38,569 nt of DNA, taken from contig DVLU01000025.1 of NCBI GenBank assembly GCA_018715365.1, forward strand, positions 1 through 38,569, in the 5' to 3' direction. How positions within the stretch are numbered: position 1 is the stretch's first letter; each line of letters starts with the position of its first letter. Source of the DNA: Candidatus Ornithomonoglobus intestinigallinarum. Its GTDB lineage: Bacteria > Bacillota > Clostridia > UBA1381. Positions 7,701-15,662 of the stretch are shown piece by piece. The translations under genes were made by a program, and so were the position numbers. The notes under the pieces were generated by a model that saw only the letters and a program-made list of their open reading frames with translations, made no database searches and had not been told where the DNA came from.

Positions 7701-9401
7701 ATTTGTTACCTGCGCAAAAAGCTGCTTAAAATAATTATACAAAAGCTGCGGCTTTTCGGAGAATACGGCAAGCGGAATATCGGTGCCCATTGCGCCTATC
7801 GGGTCGTCGGCCTTTTGGGACATTTCCTTTATTGTGGTGTTTACGTCCTCCCATGTGTAGCCGAAAAGCTTTTGGAGCGTTAAAAGCGGCAGTGTGTCCG
7901 CGCCGTTTTCGCGGTTTGCAAACATATTTTCAAGCTCGAGGGCGCCGCGCATTATAATATCGGAATGACGGCTGCCGGCGGCGTCCGCTTTTATTTTTTC
8001 AACGAGGTCGTGCCAAATTGCGCCGCGCTTTTCCGAAACGGGCAGGTTTTCTATATCGACAAGCGTTTTGCCGACCCATTCGCCGTAAGGCTTATGCTTT
8101 GCCTCGCGCGACTTGATCTCGGCGTCGCTTATTATTCTGCCGGCCTCCGTGTCTATCAAAAGCATTTTGCCGGGGTGAAGGCGTTCTTTTTTTATTATTT
8201 TGCTCTCGTCCGTGTCGGCGACGCCTGCCTCTGAGGAAAGGATTACCGTGTCGTCAGAGGTTACGTAATAGCGCGCCGGCCGCAGGCCGTTTCTGTCAAG
8301 CGTTGCGCCGACAAGCCTGCCGTCTGTAAACGCAACGGCCGCGGGACCGTCCCATGCTTCCGTTATACATGAATGGTATTCGTAAAACCGGCGCATTTCA
8401 TCGCTCATTTCGGTGTTGTTTTCCCATGGCTCGGGAATCGTCATCATAACGGCCCTGGGCAGGCTGAAGCCCGCAAGATGCAGGAACTGGAGATAGTTAT
8501 CGAGCATTGCCGAATCGGAACCGTCCTCGTTTATTATCGGCAGTATCTTTTCCATGTCGTTTTCAAATTCCGGCGTTGAAAGCATGCTTTCCCGCGCCCT
8601 CACGCGGTTTACGTTGCCGCGGATTGTGTTTATCTCGCCGTTATGAATGATATAGCGGTTCGGATGCGCGCGCTCCCAGCTCGGGAAGGTGTTTGTTGAA
8701 AAGCGCGAATGGACAAGCGCGATTGCCGTTTCGGTGTCCGTATCTTTAAGATCGAGATAAAAGCCGTTCACCTGCTCGGGCGTGAGCATGCCCTTGTAAA
8801 CTATTGTGCGCGACGAAAGCGACGCAAAGTAAAAATAATTGTCGGCTCCGCTTTTGCGTATTCTGCGTTCTGCGATTTTGCCGATGACGTACAGGCGGCG
8901 CTCAAAATCATCCCCGCAAAGCTCCGGGGACGATTTGCCGATAAATACCTGCACGATATACGGCATGGCGTCGAGCGCGCCGCGGCCTATGCAGCCGCTG
9001 TAAACGGGAACGCGCCTTACGCCCAAAAGCTTTTGCTTTTCCTCGTCTATTATTTTTGAAAGCAGCCTGAGGCTTTCCGCGCGCGTTTCCTCGTCGGGCG
9101 ACAAAAACAGCATTCCGACGCCGTATGAGCCGGGCTCGGGAAGCTCTATGCCCTCGTTTTTGCAGACTCTTTTTAAAAATTTGTGCGGCATCTGAATAAG
9201 TATACCGGCGCCGTCCCCGGTGTCGGGGTCAGAGCCGACGCCGCCGCGGTGCGCAAGATTTTTTAAAATGAGCAGACCGCTGTCTATAATCGAATGTGAT
9301 TTTTTGCCCTTTATGTTTGCTATAAGACCGATACCGCAGGCGTCATGCTCAAAGCGGGGATCGTAAAGACCCTGTTTTTCGGGTAAGCCGTTACAGTTCA
9401 T
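4701..9401 (-). CDS. gltB: Glutamate synthase large subunit (GltB)
   Basis: This 1566-residue enzyme converts glutamine plus 2-oxoglutarate into two glutamates. An N-terminal class II glutamine amidotransferase domain starts at Cys22 (HDACGIGLIA), so a 21-residue propeptide must be removed to expose the catalytic Cys. The central and FMN-binding (beta/alpha)8 domains follow, including GKSNSGEGGENPDRY and KMAQGAKPGEGG. The [3Fe-4S] motif CVMMRVCNLDTCPVG and the C-terminal beta-helix domain (GSAGQSFGAF, GGRIIAVP, MTGGKVAVLG) are also present. It is somewhat longer than most bacterial GltB (about 1480-1530), but no domain is missing or broken. It lies 127 bases after dapL and 21 before gltD. Confidence 0.96.
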   Translation of the reverse strand: MNCNGLPEKQGLYDPRFEHDACGIGLIANIKGKKSHSIIDSGLLILKNLAHRGGVGSDPDTGDGAGILIQMPHKFLKRVCKNEGIELPEPGSYGVGMLFLSPDEETRAESLRLLSKIIDEEKQKLLGVRRVPVYSGCIGRGALDAMPYIVQVFIGKSSPELCGDDFERRLYVIGKIAERRIRKSGADNYFYFASLSSRTIVYKGMLTPEQVNGFYLDLKDTDTETAIALVHSRFSTNTFPSWERAHPNRYIIHNGEINTIRGNVNRVRARESMLSTPEFENDMEKILPIINEDGSDSAMLDNYLQFLHLAGFSLPRAVMMTIPEPWENNTEMSDEMRRFYEYHSCITEAWDGPAAVAFTDGRLVGATLDRNGLRPARYYVTSDDTVILSSEAGVADTDESKIIKKERLHPGKMLLIDTEAGRIISDAEIKSREAKHKPYGEWVGKTLVDIENLPVSEKRGAIWHDLVEKIKADAAGSRHSDIIMRGALELENMFANRENGADTLPLLTLQKLFGYTWEDVNTTIKEMSQKADDPIGAMGTDIPLAVFSEKPQLLYNYFKQLFAQVTNPPIDAIREKIVTSTLTLFGCEENLLTSSELNCRKIRSNSPILTNTELQKLKSIALEGFKSITLPILFNVNRRSDMEAAVDTICAAADIAIEKGVNIIILSDRGADENKAPIPALLAASGLHHHLIRRGTRMKTSIVLETGEPREVHHFACLIGCGANGVNPYLAFETARALAREKITGLDPDAAEENYRAACTKGIVKIMSKMGISTIQSYQGAQIFEALGIKDSVVEKYFTGTPSRIGGIDCAVIEREALARHGEAFDKSSRKSALKPGGEYKWRANGEYHMFNPVSIYKLQRACRTGDYRLYKEYAAEMNAHSGRLCTIRSMLDIKTIDKPIAIENVESVDSIVKRFKTGAMSYGSISLEAHECLAVAMNRLGGKSNSGEGGENPDRYIPDENGDSRSSAIKQVASGRFGVDINYLNHAKEIQIKMAQGAKPGEGGHLPGGKVYPWIAKARRSTPGVGLISPPPHHDIYSIEDLAQLICDLKNANRDARIAVKLVSEAGVGTIAVGVAKGRADVILISGYDGGTGAAPRTSVRHAGLPWELGIAETHQALLMNNLRNRVVIEADGKLLTGRDVAVAALLGAEEFGFATGPLIALGCVMMRVCNLDTCPVGVATQNPKLRKRFEGKPEYVENFMRFIARDLREYMAKIGVRTVDEMIGHVEFLSRRKTVTNEKAKDVDLSPLLYQPKICTNDFERYHTSNQDHELEKTLDISTLLELCAPALESGRHVTARLGITNIDRVAGTILSSEIARKYGEEGLPDNTIELTFAGSAGQSFGAFLAHGVTLRLEGDSNDYIGKGLSGGRIIAVPDKNSKLVPSENVIIGNVAFYGAVNGEAYICGIAGERFCVRNSGITAVVEGIGDHGCEYMTGGKVAVLGETGRNFAAGMSGGTAFVYDTGDFKSKCTSDLVLLEKLDGDDAAELKEMLENHLKYTGSDAAARILGDFENELARFVKVIPKDYKKVITVLNAELKKGAGKDSALLTAFESVTGKKVGTAETA

Positions 9402-9528
9402 ATTCGTTCATCCTTTCCGAATTTGCCGTAAAATCCAAAGGGCGCTCGAAGAACCGCCGCGGCCGCGCTTTTTGCACAGCCGCCGACGTGTTTTCGGGCG
9501 CCCTTGCCTTGTATTATTATAAACCGTA
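9402..9528 (-). other. Leader between dapL and gltB with a long-range inverted repeat
   Basis: AAGGGCGC near 9440-9447 is complementary to GCGCCCTT near 9500-9507, enclosing a very G/C-rich core with further short palindromes. No T run follows on the minus strand, so this is not a clear terminator. It could tune read-through from dapL into gltB, or just stabilise the message. A purine-rich GGAAAGGA lies before the gltB ATG. Confidence 0.35.
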
Positions 9529-10743
9529 TCAAAGGTTCATATTCTTTATTTTTTCCATCGCCTTTATTGTATTTTCACGCGTATTAAACGAAGTGAAGCG
9601 CACATACCCTTCGCCGCTCGGGCCGAAGCCGGAGCCGGGTGTTGTGACGACGTTTGCGTCGTTTAAGAGCCTGTCAAAGAAATCCCATGACGTTTCGCCG
9701 TTCGGCGTTTTTGCCCATATATACGGCGCGTTCACGCCGCCGTATACGGTAAAGCCGGCGGCTGTGAGGGCTTCGCGTATTATTTTCGCGTTTTCGAGGT
9801 AATATTTTATAGCTTCGCGCGTTTCCCTGCGGCCCTCGTCCGAATAAACGGCTTCGGCGCCTCTTTGGACGATATACGGCACTCCGTTAAACTTTGTGCA
9901 CTGACGCCTGTTCCAGAGCGGATTCAGCTCCGTGCCGCCGAGCTTTAATTCGTGCGGGACAACGGTATAGGCGCAGCGCGTGCCGGTGAAGCCGGCCGTT
10001 TTTGAAAAGCTGCGGAATTCTATCGCAACTTCCTTTGCGCCGTCAAGCTCGTATATCGAATGAGGTACGTTTTCGTCGGTTATAAACGCTTCGTATGCGC
10101 TGTCGTAAAGTATGACGGAATTGTTTTCGCGGGCGTAATCGACCCATGGCTTAAGCTGTTCCTTTGTCATTGCAACGCCTATCGGATTATTCGGGAAGCA
10201 CAGATATATTATATCCGCCCTTTCCTTCGGAAGCTCCGGCAAAAAGCCGTTTTCCTCAACGCAGGGCATATAAATGAGCTTCGACCATTTTCCGCCGATG
10301 AAATCGCCCGCACGCCCCGCCATCGCGTTTGTGTCAACGTAAACGGGATAAACGGGATCGCATACGGCAACGGTGTTGTCGGTTGAAAAAATATCGCCTA
10401 TGTTGCCGCAGTCGGATTTTGCGCCGTCGGAAACGAATATCTCGTCGGGGCTTATGTTTGCGCCGCGGGCGATGTAATCCTTTTCGGCTATTTTTTCGCG
10501 GAGGAAATCATAGCCCTGCTCCGGGCCGTAGCCGTGAAAGCCGGCGGCCGTGCCCATTTCGTCAACGGCAGCGCGCATGGCTTTTGTTACGGACGGCGCA
10601 AGCGGCAGCGTAACGTCGCCTATGCTCATCTTTATAAGCTCCTTATCGGGATGTGCCGCCGAAAACGCGGCCGACTTTTCCGCAACAGCCGAGAACAGGT
10701 AGCTCCCGGGCAGCTTTAAAAAGTTGTCGTTTATTTTCGCCAT
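9529..10743 (-). CDS. dapL: LL-diaminopimelate aminotransferase
   Basis: The 404-residue protein is a fold-type I PLP aminotransferase that makes LL-diaminopimelate directly from tetrahydrodipicolinate with glutamate as amino donor. The N-terminus ([15 protein letters not shown]) and the length are typical of DapL. The PLP-binding lysine is Lys248 in [24 protein letters not shown] and the C-terminal [12 protein letters not shown] contact PLP and the substrate carboxylate. It begins 25 bases after dapF, the next enzyme of the pathway, on the same strand. That pairing rules out a generic aspartate aminotransferase. Using this route means the succinylase and acetylase branches may not be needed. 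Confidence 0.93.
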   Translation of the reverse strand: MAKINDNFLKLPGSYLFSAVAEKSAAFSAAHPDKELIKMSIGDVTLPLAPSVTKAMRAAVDEMGTAAGFHGYGPEQGYDFLREKIAEKDYIARGANISPDEIFVSDGAKSDCGNIGDIFSTDNTVAVCDPVYPVYVDTNAMAGRAGDFIGGKWSKLIYMPCVEENGFLPELPKERADIIYLCFPNNPIGVAMTKEQLKPWVDYARENNSVILYDSAYEAFITDENVPHSIYELDGAKEVAIEFRSFSKTAGFTGTRCAYTVVPHELKLGGTELNPLWNRRQCTKFNGVPYIVQRGAEAVYSDEGRRETREAIKYYLENAKIIREALTAAGFTVYGGVNAPYIWAKTPNGETSWDFFDRLLNDANVVTTPGSGFGPSGEGYVRFTSFNTRENTIKAMEKIKNMNL

Positions 10744-10768
10744 TTTTCATTGTCCTTTCAGCAGTTTG

Positions 10769-11626
10769 TTATAGAGTAACCGTTCCGTCAAAAACAAATT
10801 CGGCGGGGCCTGTCATATAAATATTATTGTCTGTTTTATCCCATTTTATATGGAGCGTGCCGCCCAAAAGCAGCAAATCCGCTTCGTCGCCCGCAAGGCC
10901 GCATAACGACGCCGCGGCAAGCACAGCACACGCTCCCGTGCCGCAGGCGAGCGTTTCGCCGGCGCCGCGTTCCCAAACGCGCATTTTTATCGTGCCGCCG
11001 TTTAATATGCGCGCAAATTCGGTGTTTGTGCGGTTGGGGAAAATCGGGTTGTTTTCAAACAGCGGCCCGAGCTTTTCTATGTTGAAGGTATCTATATCAA
11101 GGCCGTTTTTTTCGTCCTCGAAAATCACGGCGTGCGGATTGCCCATCGATACGCAGGTTACGCGGTATTCCGTGCCGTCCGCGATGACGGGCTGCGAGAT
11201 GAATTTATCGAGATCGCTTTTTACCGGTATTTTCACGGGCGAAAGCTCCGGCGCGCCCATATTTACGCATACGCTTTTTACGGAGCCGTTTTTGATATTT
11301 AAATCAAGCGTTTTTATGCCGGCAAGCGTTTCGAGAGTGACGGACGTTTTAGCGGTAAGACCTTTGTCGTAAACGTATTTCCCGACGCACCGCGACGCAT
11401 TGCCGCACATTTCGGCGCGCGTCCCGTCGCTGTTGTACATCTCCATTTTAAAGTCGGCTTTATCCGACGGACATATCAGAACAAGCCCGTCGGAGCCTAT
11501 GCCGAAATGCCTGTCGCTTAAACGCTTTGCCGTTTCGTTTATGTTTTCGATATTTTTGTCAAGGCAGTTTACGTATATATAATCGTTTCCCGCGCCCTGC
11601 ATTTTTGTAAAGCTTATTGTCTGCAT
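10769..11626 (-). CDS. dapF: Diaminopimelate epimerase
   Basis: This 285-residue enzyme interconverts LL- and meso-diaminopimelate, giving the precursor of lysine and of the peptidoglycan cross-link. It works without a cofactor, using two cysteines as acid and base: Cys74 in MCGNASRC and Cys228 in GAGETLACGTGA. Both are present, with the usual N-terminal KMQGAGNDYIY. It lies 17 bases after the ANTAR regulator gene and 25 before dapL, inside a nitrogen-assimilation cluster. Confidence 0.96.
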   Translation of the reverse strand: MQTISFTKMQGAGNDYIYVNCLDKNIENINETAKRLSDRHFGIGSDGLVLICPSDKADFKMEMYNSDGTRAEMCGNASRCVGKYVYDKGLTAKTSVTLETLAGIKTLDLNIKNGSVKSVCVNMGAPELSPVKIPVKSDLDKFISQPVIADGTEYRVTCVSMGNPHAVIFEDEKNGLDIDTFNIEKLGPLFENNPIFPNRTNTEFARILNGGTIKMRVWERGAGETLACGTGACAVLAAASLCGLAGDEADLLLLGGTLHIKWDKTDNNIYMTGPAEFVFDGTVTL

Positions 11627-11643
11627 TGCTTTTTGCTCCCATG

Positions 11644-12165
11644 CTATATATGAAGTATGAGCCGAGCCGTATCCGTAAGCTTTGCGCCCGTATCCATGCT
11701 GCGCTTCTGGAGGAAACGGTGGGCCTGCTCCTCCGTCATATGATGCTTTTCCATAAGATACAGCTTTGCCGTGTCTATTATTTTTTCGTCCTCTGAGCGT
11801 CGGCGTGTTTTGCGGCGCTTTTCTATAACGCCCAAGAATATTTCGATCGATGATATAAGGCTCTGCCTGTTCACGGGAAGGGGAAGGACGAATATGCCTT
11901 CTCCAGAGAGCATATCGGCTGCGTCGGCCCTGACTATCGCCATGAGCTTGATATCGGGCGGCAGCTCGGACGCAATATTTTCGGCAAGCATACCGCCTAT
12001 TTTAAAACCCATTATGACAAGCGAGGCGTCAAGCTCAATCGCCGCTCTTAAAAGCTCGTCTCCCGAACGGCATACGCAGCAGACCTCAAAGCCGGAGCCG
12101 TCAAGCATACGGGTTATTTTATCGGCCGTTTCCGCCTTTGAAAACGCAAGGATTACCCTGTCCAT
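11644..12165 (-). CDS. ANTAR-domain antitermination regulator with degenerate receiver
   Basis: The protein (173 residues from the ATG at 12165) has a receiver-like N-terminal domain (1-120) and a C-terminal three-helix ANTAR domain (about 125-173; EDEKIIDTAKLYLMEKHHMTEEQAHRFLQ), which binds paired hairpins in RNA to prevent termination. The receiver looks inactive: the acidic pair after strand 1 is missing and the phospho-acceptor position reads IMGFKIGG, with Gly in place of Asp. A GTG at 12189 would extend the protein by eight residues, but the internal ATG has a GGGGG ribosome binding site and fits the family start. It lies 33 bases after glnA, so it probably controls nitrogen genes at the RNA level. 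Confidence 0.88.
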   Translation of the reverse strand: MDRVILAFSKAETADKITRMLDGSGFEVCCVCRSGDELLRAAIELDASLVIMGFKIGGMLAENIASELPPDIKLMAIVRADAADMLSGEGIFVLPLPVNRQSLISSIEIFLGVIEKRRKTRRRSEDEKIIDTAKLYLMEKHHMTEEQAHRFLQKRSMDTGAKLTDTARLILHI

Positions 12166-12198
12166 CGTATATGCCCCCCTTTGCCGCACGGACGCCCG

Positions 12199-13518
12199 TT
12201 AAAAACGCGTCATATATGTGTTAAGCTCCCATGCGCTTACTGTTTTGCGGTATTCGCCGTATTCGGCCGCCTTTGCCGCAAGGTATTTGTTTTTCATATC
12301 CGCCCCCAAAAGCTCCGTTATAAAATCGGAGGAGCTTGCGGCGGCAACGGCCTCGTTAAGGCTTATCGGAAGATTTTTCACGCCTATCGCTTCGCGCTCC
12401 TTGTCGCTCAGCTTATATATGTTTACGTCAACCGACGGCGGCAGCGGAAGATTTTCACTGATGCCCTTAAGCCCCGCCTTCAGGCATGCCGCAAGCGCAA
12501 GATACGGGTTTGCCGTGGGATCGGGCGAACGGTATTCTATGCGCGCGTTGTCGCCTGTGCGGCTCGGGACTCTTACAAGCAGGCTGCGGTTTTTGCCCGA
12601 CCATGAAATATAGCAGGGCGCTTCAAAATCCGGAATGAACCGCTTGTATGAATTTACGGTCGGGTTTGTTATGCACGAAATATCCGGCGTATATTTCAAA
12701 AGCCCCGCGATAAATTTATGCGCTGTATCGGAAAGCCCCTGGGCGCCGCTGCCGCAGAAAATGTTTTTGCCGTCCTTGCTTAACGAAAGCGAAAGGTGCA
12801 TCCCGTTTCCCGGCTCGCCCTCAAAGGGCTTCGGCATAAACGTCGCGTGAAGGCCGTTTCGCTTTGCAAGCGTTTTTGCAACCATCCTGAAGGTTACGAG
12901 CGTGTCCGCCATCGAGAGCGCGTCGTTGTATCTTAAAACTATTTCATGCTGACCTCTTGCAAGCTCGTGATGCGACGCTTCAACCTCATAGCCCATTTCC
13001 TCGAGCGTAAGGCAAATGTCGCGGCGGCAGTTTTCGCCGCAGTCTATCGGTGAAATATCAAAATACGTCGCTTCATCGTGAGGTACGGGCAGCGGCCTGC
13101 CCTCGTCGTCCGTTTTGAACAGGAAAAATTCACATTCAACGCCGACGTTGAACGTATATCCCATCTCGGCAGCCTCTTTAACGGCGCGCTTTAATATGAG
13201 CCGCGAATCATACGCGAGCGGCTTCCCGTCGGGAGTGTGCACGTCGCATATAAGCCGCGCAACCTTTCCCTGATGCGGACGCCACGGGAATATTGTGAAC
13301 GTATCCGGATCGGGATATAAAAACAAATCGCTTTCTTCAATATCGGCAAAGCCCATTATTGCCGAGCCGTCAAACATACATTTATTATCGAGCGCCTCCT
13401 CGAGCGTCGATACGGTAATTGCCATATTCCTTATGTGTCCGAGCATATCGGTAAACTGAAGGCGTATAAATCTTACGTCCTCCTCCTCGGCCAGTCTTAA
13501 TATATCCTGTTTTGTCAC
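12199..13518 (-). CDS. glnA: Glutamine synthetase, type I
   Basis: The enzyme joins ammonia and glutamate into glutamine using ATP. With the GTG start at 13518 it has 439 residues, the length of the short alpha subtype found in Firmicutes, which lacks the adenylylation insert. Motifs: FDGSAIMGFADIEESD near the N-terminus, VGVECEFFLF (metal ligands), GNGMHLSLSL, NPTVNSYKRF, and RIEYRSPDPTANPYLALA at the ATP and glutamate site. The GTG is preceded by AAAGGAGA at proper distance; a farther upstream start at 13593 would fall inside the leader hairpin and is rejected. It is the first gene of a probable 10-kb operon running to gltD. Confidence 0.95.
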   Translation of the reverse strand: MTKQDILRLAEEEDVRFIRLQFTDMLGHIRNMAITVSTLEEALDNKCMFDGSAIMGFADIEESDLFLYPDPDTFTIFPWRPHQGKVARLICDVHTPDGKPLAYDSRLILKRAVKEAAEMGYTFNVGVECEFFLFKTDDEGRPLPVPHDEATYFDISPIDCGENCRRDICLTLEEMGYEVEASHHELARGQHEIVLRYNDALSMADTLVTFRMVAKTLAKRNGLHATFMPKPFEGEPGNGMHLSLSLSKDGKNIFCGSGAQGLSDTAHKFIAGLLKYTPDISCITNPTVNSYKRFIPDFEAPCYISWSGKNRSLLVRVPSRTGDNARIEYRSPDPTANPYLALAACLKAGLKGISENLPLPPSVDVNIYKLSDKEREAIGVKNLPISLNEAVAAASSSDFITELLGADMKNKYLAAKAAEYGEYRKTVSAWELNTYMTRF

Positions 13519-13571
13519 CGTTTTATCTCCTTTCCGCAGCCTTATCGGACGGGGATTTTTCCCCGTGCAAG

Positions 13572-13644
13572 AAAAAAGGGCGCTCCTGTACACGGAAGCG
13601 CCTTTGCTGAAAATAATAATATCATTTTAAAAAATATTTGTCAA
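13572..13644 (-). promoter_or_regulatory. glnA promoter with promoter-proximal terminator-like hairpin
   Basis: Read on the minus strand, TTGACA (13639-13644) and TATTAT (13616-13621) are spaced by 17 bases. Only a few bases after the expected transcription start comes a G/C-rich hairpin (13578-13604; GGCGCTTCC pairing with GGAGCGCC with one bulged T), followed by six T (13572-13577). A second hairpin, ACGGGG-AAAAAT-CCCCGT, lies at 13549-13566 and has a six-base loop. A terminated RNA would be only about 38 nt, so the first hairpin looks like an attenuator ahead of glnA. Confidence 0.55.
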
Positions 13645-13723
13645 GACCGATTTTATATTTTATATAATTTTATCAAAAAAACGTGTGCTAAAAAAACAAT
13701 ATTATGACAAACGACGAATACGT

Positions 13724-14608
13724 TTACAGTATAAAATCGACAGCCTTGCCGCAGACCTGTATGTCGGCGCTCTTAAAGCTGCCGCCGAACTCTCCGTCGA
13801 GCGTCCATTTTACGGGCTCGTCGAACTCAATATCAAACCGCCCGGAGCGTATGAGCTTAAATTGCTCCGACTGTTCTTCGCCCTTTAAAACGGCGGAAAG
13901 TATCTCCTGCGCCTGAATGAGCGTCACGGGGCGTTTTATGAGCGCAAGCTCAAAAAGCCCGTCGTCAAGCTCGACTTTATATTTGCCGTCAAAGCTTATG
14001 CCCGCCATGCTCGTCGAATTTAAAACGCAGCCGACGCAGAAGCTGTCGTCTATGTCCTCGTCGGGGATGCGTATGTGTATTGAATTTATTGTCGGAAGCT
14101 TTTTTATCCCTTCAACAAGGTACGCCGCCTGGCCGAGCACGTTTTTAACGCCCTGCGGAGTGTCGTAGGAAACATCGGTAAACGCGCCGAACGCCGCAAC
14201 GTAATTAAACGCCCTGCCGTTTAAAAGCCCCACGTCGCCGGGAGTCGGCGTGCCGTTTACTATTTTTTCGGCAGCCTTTACCGGGTCCTTCGGTATCCCG
14301 CGGCTTGATGCAAAGTCGTTTGTTGTGCCGGACGGAATATAGCCGAGCGGGACGCGCTCCGCCGGGTCAAGGGTCATCATTGCCCGCGTCACTTCGTTTA
14401 ACGTGCCGTCGCCGCCGGAAACAACAATAACGGAATATTCCCCGGAACAGCGCATTGCCGTTTTGTAAGCGTCGTCTTTATCCTGCGTCGGGTGCACCGT
14501 AACGTCGTATCCGGCGCCCGTGAATATTTCAACTATATCAAAAAGCGAATTTTTAAATTGTCCTTTTCCCGAGTAAGGGTTAAAAATCAGAAGCATTTTT
14601 TCCGCCAT
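13724..14608 (-). CDS. YegS/DgkB-family lipid kinase
   Basis: The protein (294 residues) belongs to the diacylglycerol/sphingosine kinase-like family, which phosphorylates lipid diacylglycerol or related alcohols at the cytoplasmic membrane face. The nucleotide-binding motif GGDGTLNEV is near residue 68, after the opening LLIFNPYSGKG. A beta-rich C-terminal domain follows and the length is typical. The ATG at 14608 has AGGGAGG upstream; a TTG start eight codons earlier is less likely. It faces away from spoVT and precedes glnA by about 205 bases that include a separate glnA promoter. The lipid substrate cannot be told from sequence. Confidence 0.88.
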   Translation of the reverse strand: MAEKMLLIFNPYSGKGQFKNSLFDIVEIFTGAGYDVTVHPTQDKDDAYKTAMRCSGEYSVIVVSGGDGTLNEVTRAMMTLDPAERVPLGYIPSGTTNDFASSRGIPKDPVKAAEKIVNGTPTPGDVGLLNGRAFNYVAAFGAFTDVSYDTPQGVKNVLGQAAYLVEGIKKLPTINSIHIRIPDEDIDDSFCVGCVLNSTSMAGISFDGKYKVELDDGLFELALIKRPVTLIQAQEILSAVLKGEEQSEQFKLIRSGRFDIEFDEPVKWTLDGEFGGSFKSADIQVCGKAVDFIL

Positions 14609-14763
14609 CGGACGCGCCTCCCTTTCGCTCAAAAATCATCATCATAAATATATTATAGCCCCGTGTAAAAGTTTAGTCAAGAATTTTTAAAGAATTTATA
14701 TAATTTGTTTTTTGAAAAAATGCGCATAAAATGATTTTAACAAAAAAATCCGACGGCTTTTTA

Positions 14764-14794
14764 TGAATATTATTGCACTCCCAAAACCATAATA
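14764..14794 (+). promoter_or_regulatory. Sigma-G-type forespore promoter of spoVT
   Basis: TGAATA at 14764-14769 and CATAATA at 14788-14794 are separated by 18 bases. This agrees closely with the Bacillus sigma-G consensus (TGAATA, 17-18 bases, CATACTA). In Bacillus subtilis spoVT is transcribed by sigma G, so box sequence, spacing and target gene agree. The leader to the ATG at 14854 would be about 50 bases. Confidence 0.65.
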
Positions 14795-14853
14795 AAACCA
14801 TAGCAAACAAAAAACAGGCAAGCGCCTTTTGATTTTTAATGGAGGAATAAAGC

Positions 14854-15390
14854 ATGAAAGCAACAGGAATAGTAAGAAGAATAGACGATCTCGGAAGGGT
14901 TGTTATCCCCAAGGAAATACGCCGCACGATGCGTATACGCGAAGGGGACCCGCTTGAAATATATACGGAAAAGGACGGCGAGGTTATATTCAAAAAGTAT
15001 TCGCCGATAGGCGAGCTCGGCGATTTTGCCGCCGACTACGCCGAAACGCTTGCAAAGGCGTCCGGTCACGGAGCGTGCATAACGGACAGGGATAATATAA
15101 TCGCCGTTTCGGGAGTGCCGAAAAAGGACCTTATCGAAAAGAAAATATCGCAGGAGCTTGACCGCGTTATGAATGAAAAAGCCGCAATAAATTATCATTC
15201 GGGCAAAAATGTCGCGGTGGCCGACGGAAACGACAAGTACAGCGCCGGCGTTGTTATACCGATAGTCGCCGAGGGCGATACGATAGGCTCGGTGCTCTTT
15301 ATCATGAAGGACAACGAAACGCCGTCGGAGGTTGAGGAGAAGCTTGCCGAGTCGGCGGCGGGCTTTTTGGGAAAACACATGGAAGGATAG
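14854..15390 (+). CDS. spoVT: Stage V sporulation protein T, AbrB-type regulator
   Basis: The 178-residue protein is a forespore transcription factor that tunes sigma-G-dependent genes and affects spore properties. Residues 1-50 form the AbrB/MazE-type swapped-hairpin DNA-binding domain (MKATGIVRRIDDLGRVVIPK, EGDPLEIY). Residues about 55-178 form the GAF-like domain that distinguishes SpoVT from AbrB; the length matches the family (178 in B. subtilis). GGAGGA precedes the ATG and a sigma-G-like promoter lies upstream. The gene is single, ending in a double-hairpin terminator. Confidence 0.94.
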   Translation: MKATGIVRRIDDLGRVVIPKEIRRTMRIREGDPLEIYTEKDGEVIFKKYSPIGELGDFAADYAETLAKASGHGACITDRDNIIAVSGVPKKDLIEKKISQELDRVMNEKAAINYHSGKNVAVADGNDKYSAGVVIPIVAEGDTIGSVLFIMKDNETPSEVEEKLAESAAGFLGKHMEG

Positions 15391-15398
15391 TTCCGCTC

Positions 15399-15447
15399 GC
15401 GGGAGGGCTTTTGCCCTCCCGCCCCTGCTTTGGCAGGGGCTTTTTTT
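15399..15447 (+). terminator. Terminator of spoVT
   Basis: Two adjacent perfect hairpins, GCGGGAGGGC/GCCCTCCCGC (15399-15422) and GCCCCTGC/GCAGGGGC (15421-15440), are followed by seven T (15441-15447). Confidence 0.9.
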
Positions 15448-15533
15448 ATTTTTTATAGATAACATCTGACGGTTCGTTCATACGTTGTGCACTTGTTACA
15501 AAAATGTCAATACTAATTATACACATATCACCA

Positions 15534-15562
15534 TTTAAAAAAAATATGTTATATGATATAAT
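15534..15562 (+). promoter_or_regulatory. Probable promoter of the hydrogenase operon
   Basis: TATAAT at 15557-15562 is perfect; the -35 candidate TTTAAA (15534-15539) with 17-base spacing is only moderate. The region 15448-15662 holds no open frame. An untranslated leader of about 95 bases follows, and an AAAGGAGG site precedes the first ATG. Confidence 0.5.
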
Positions 15563-15662
15563 AAATTAGATGTATTGACGAGAGACAAAACAGTTTAACG
15601 AGAGCTTGAAAATTAAAAAATTGACGGAGAATTTCCGTTGTATCAAAAGGAGGCATAATTGA

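Noticed and set aside
13519..13593. Upstream ATG start for glutamine synthetase, extending it by 25 residues
   Set aside because: The extra region overlaps the leader hairpin and ribosome site; the GTG at 13518 has a strong ribosome site and gives the family length.
15488..15512. Possible Rex redox-sensor site (TTGTTA followed by TGTCAA) upstream of hydC
   Set aside because: The half-sites do not form the inverted TTGTTAA-N4-TTAACAA pattern; the resemblance is too weak to call although Rex control would be biologically sensible.
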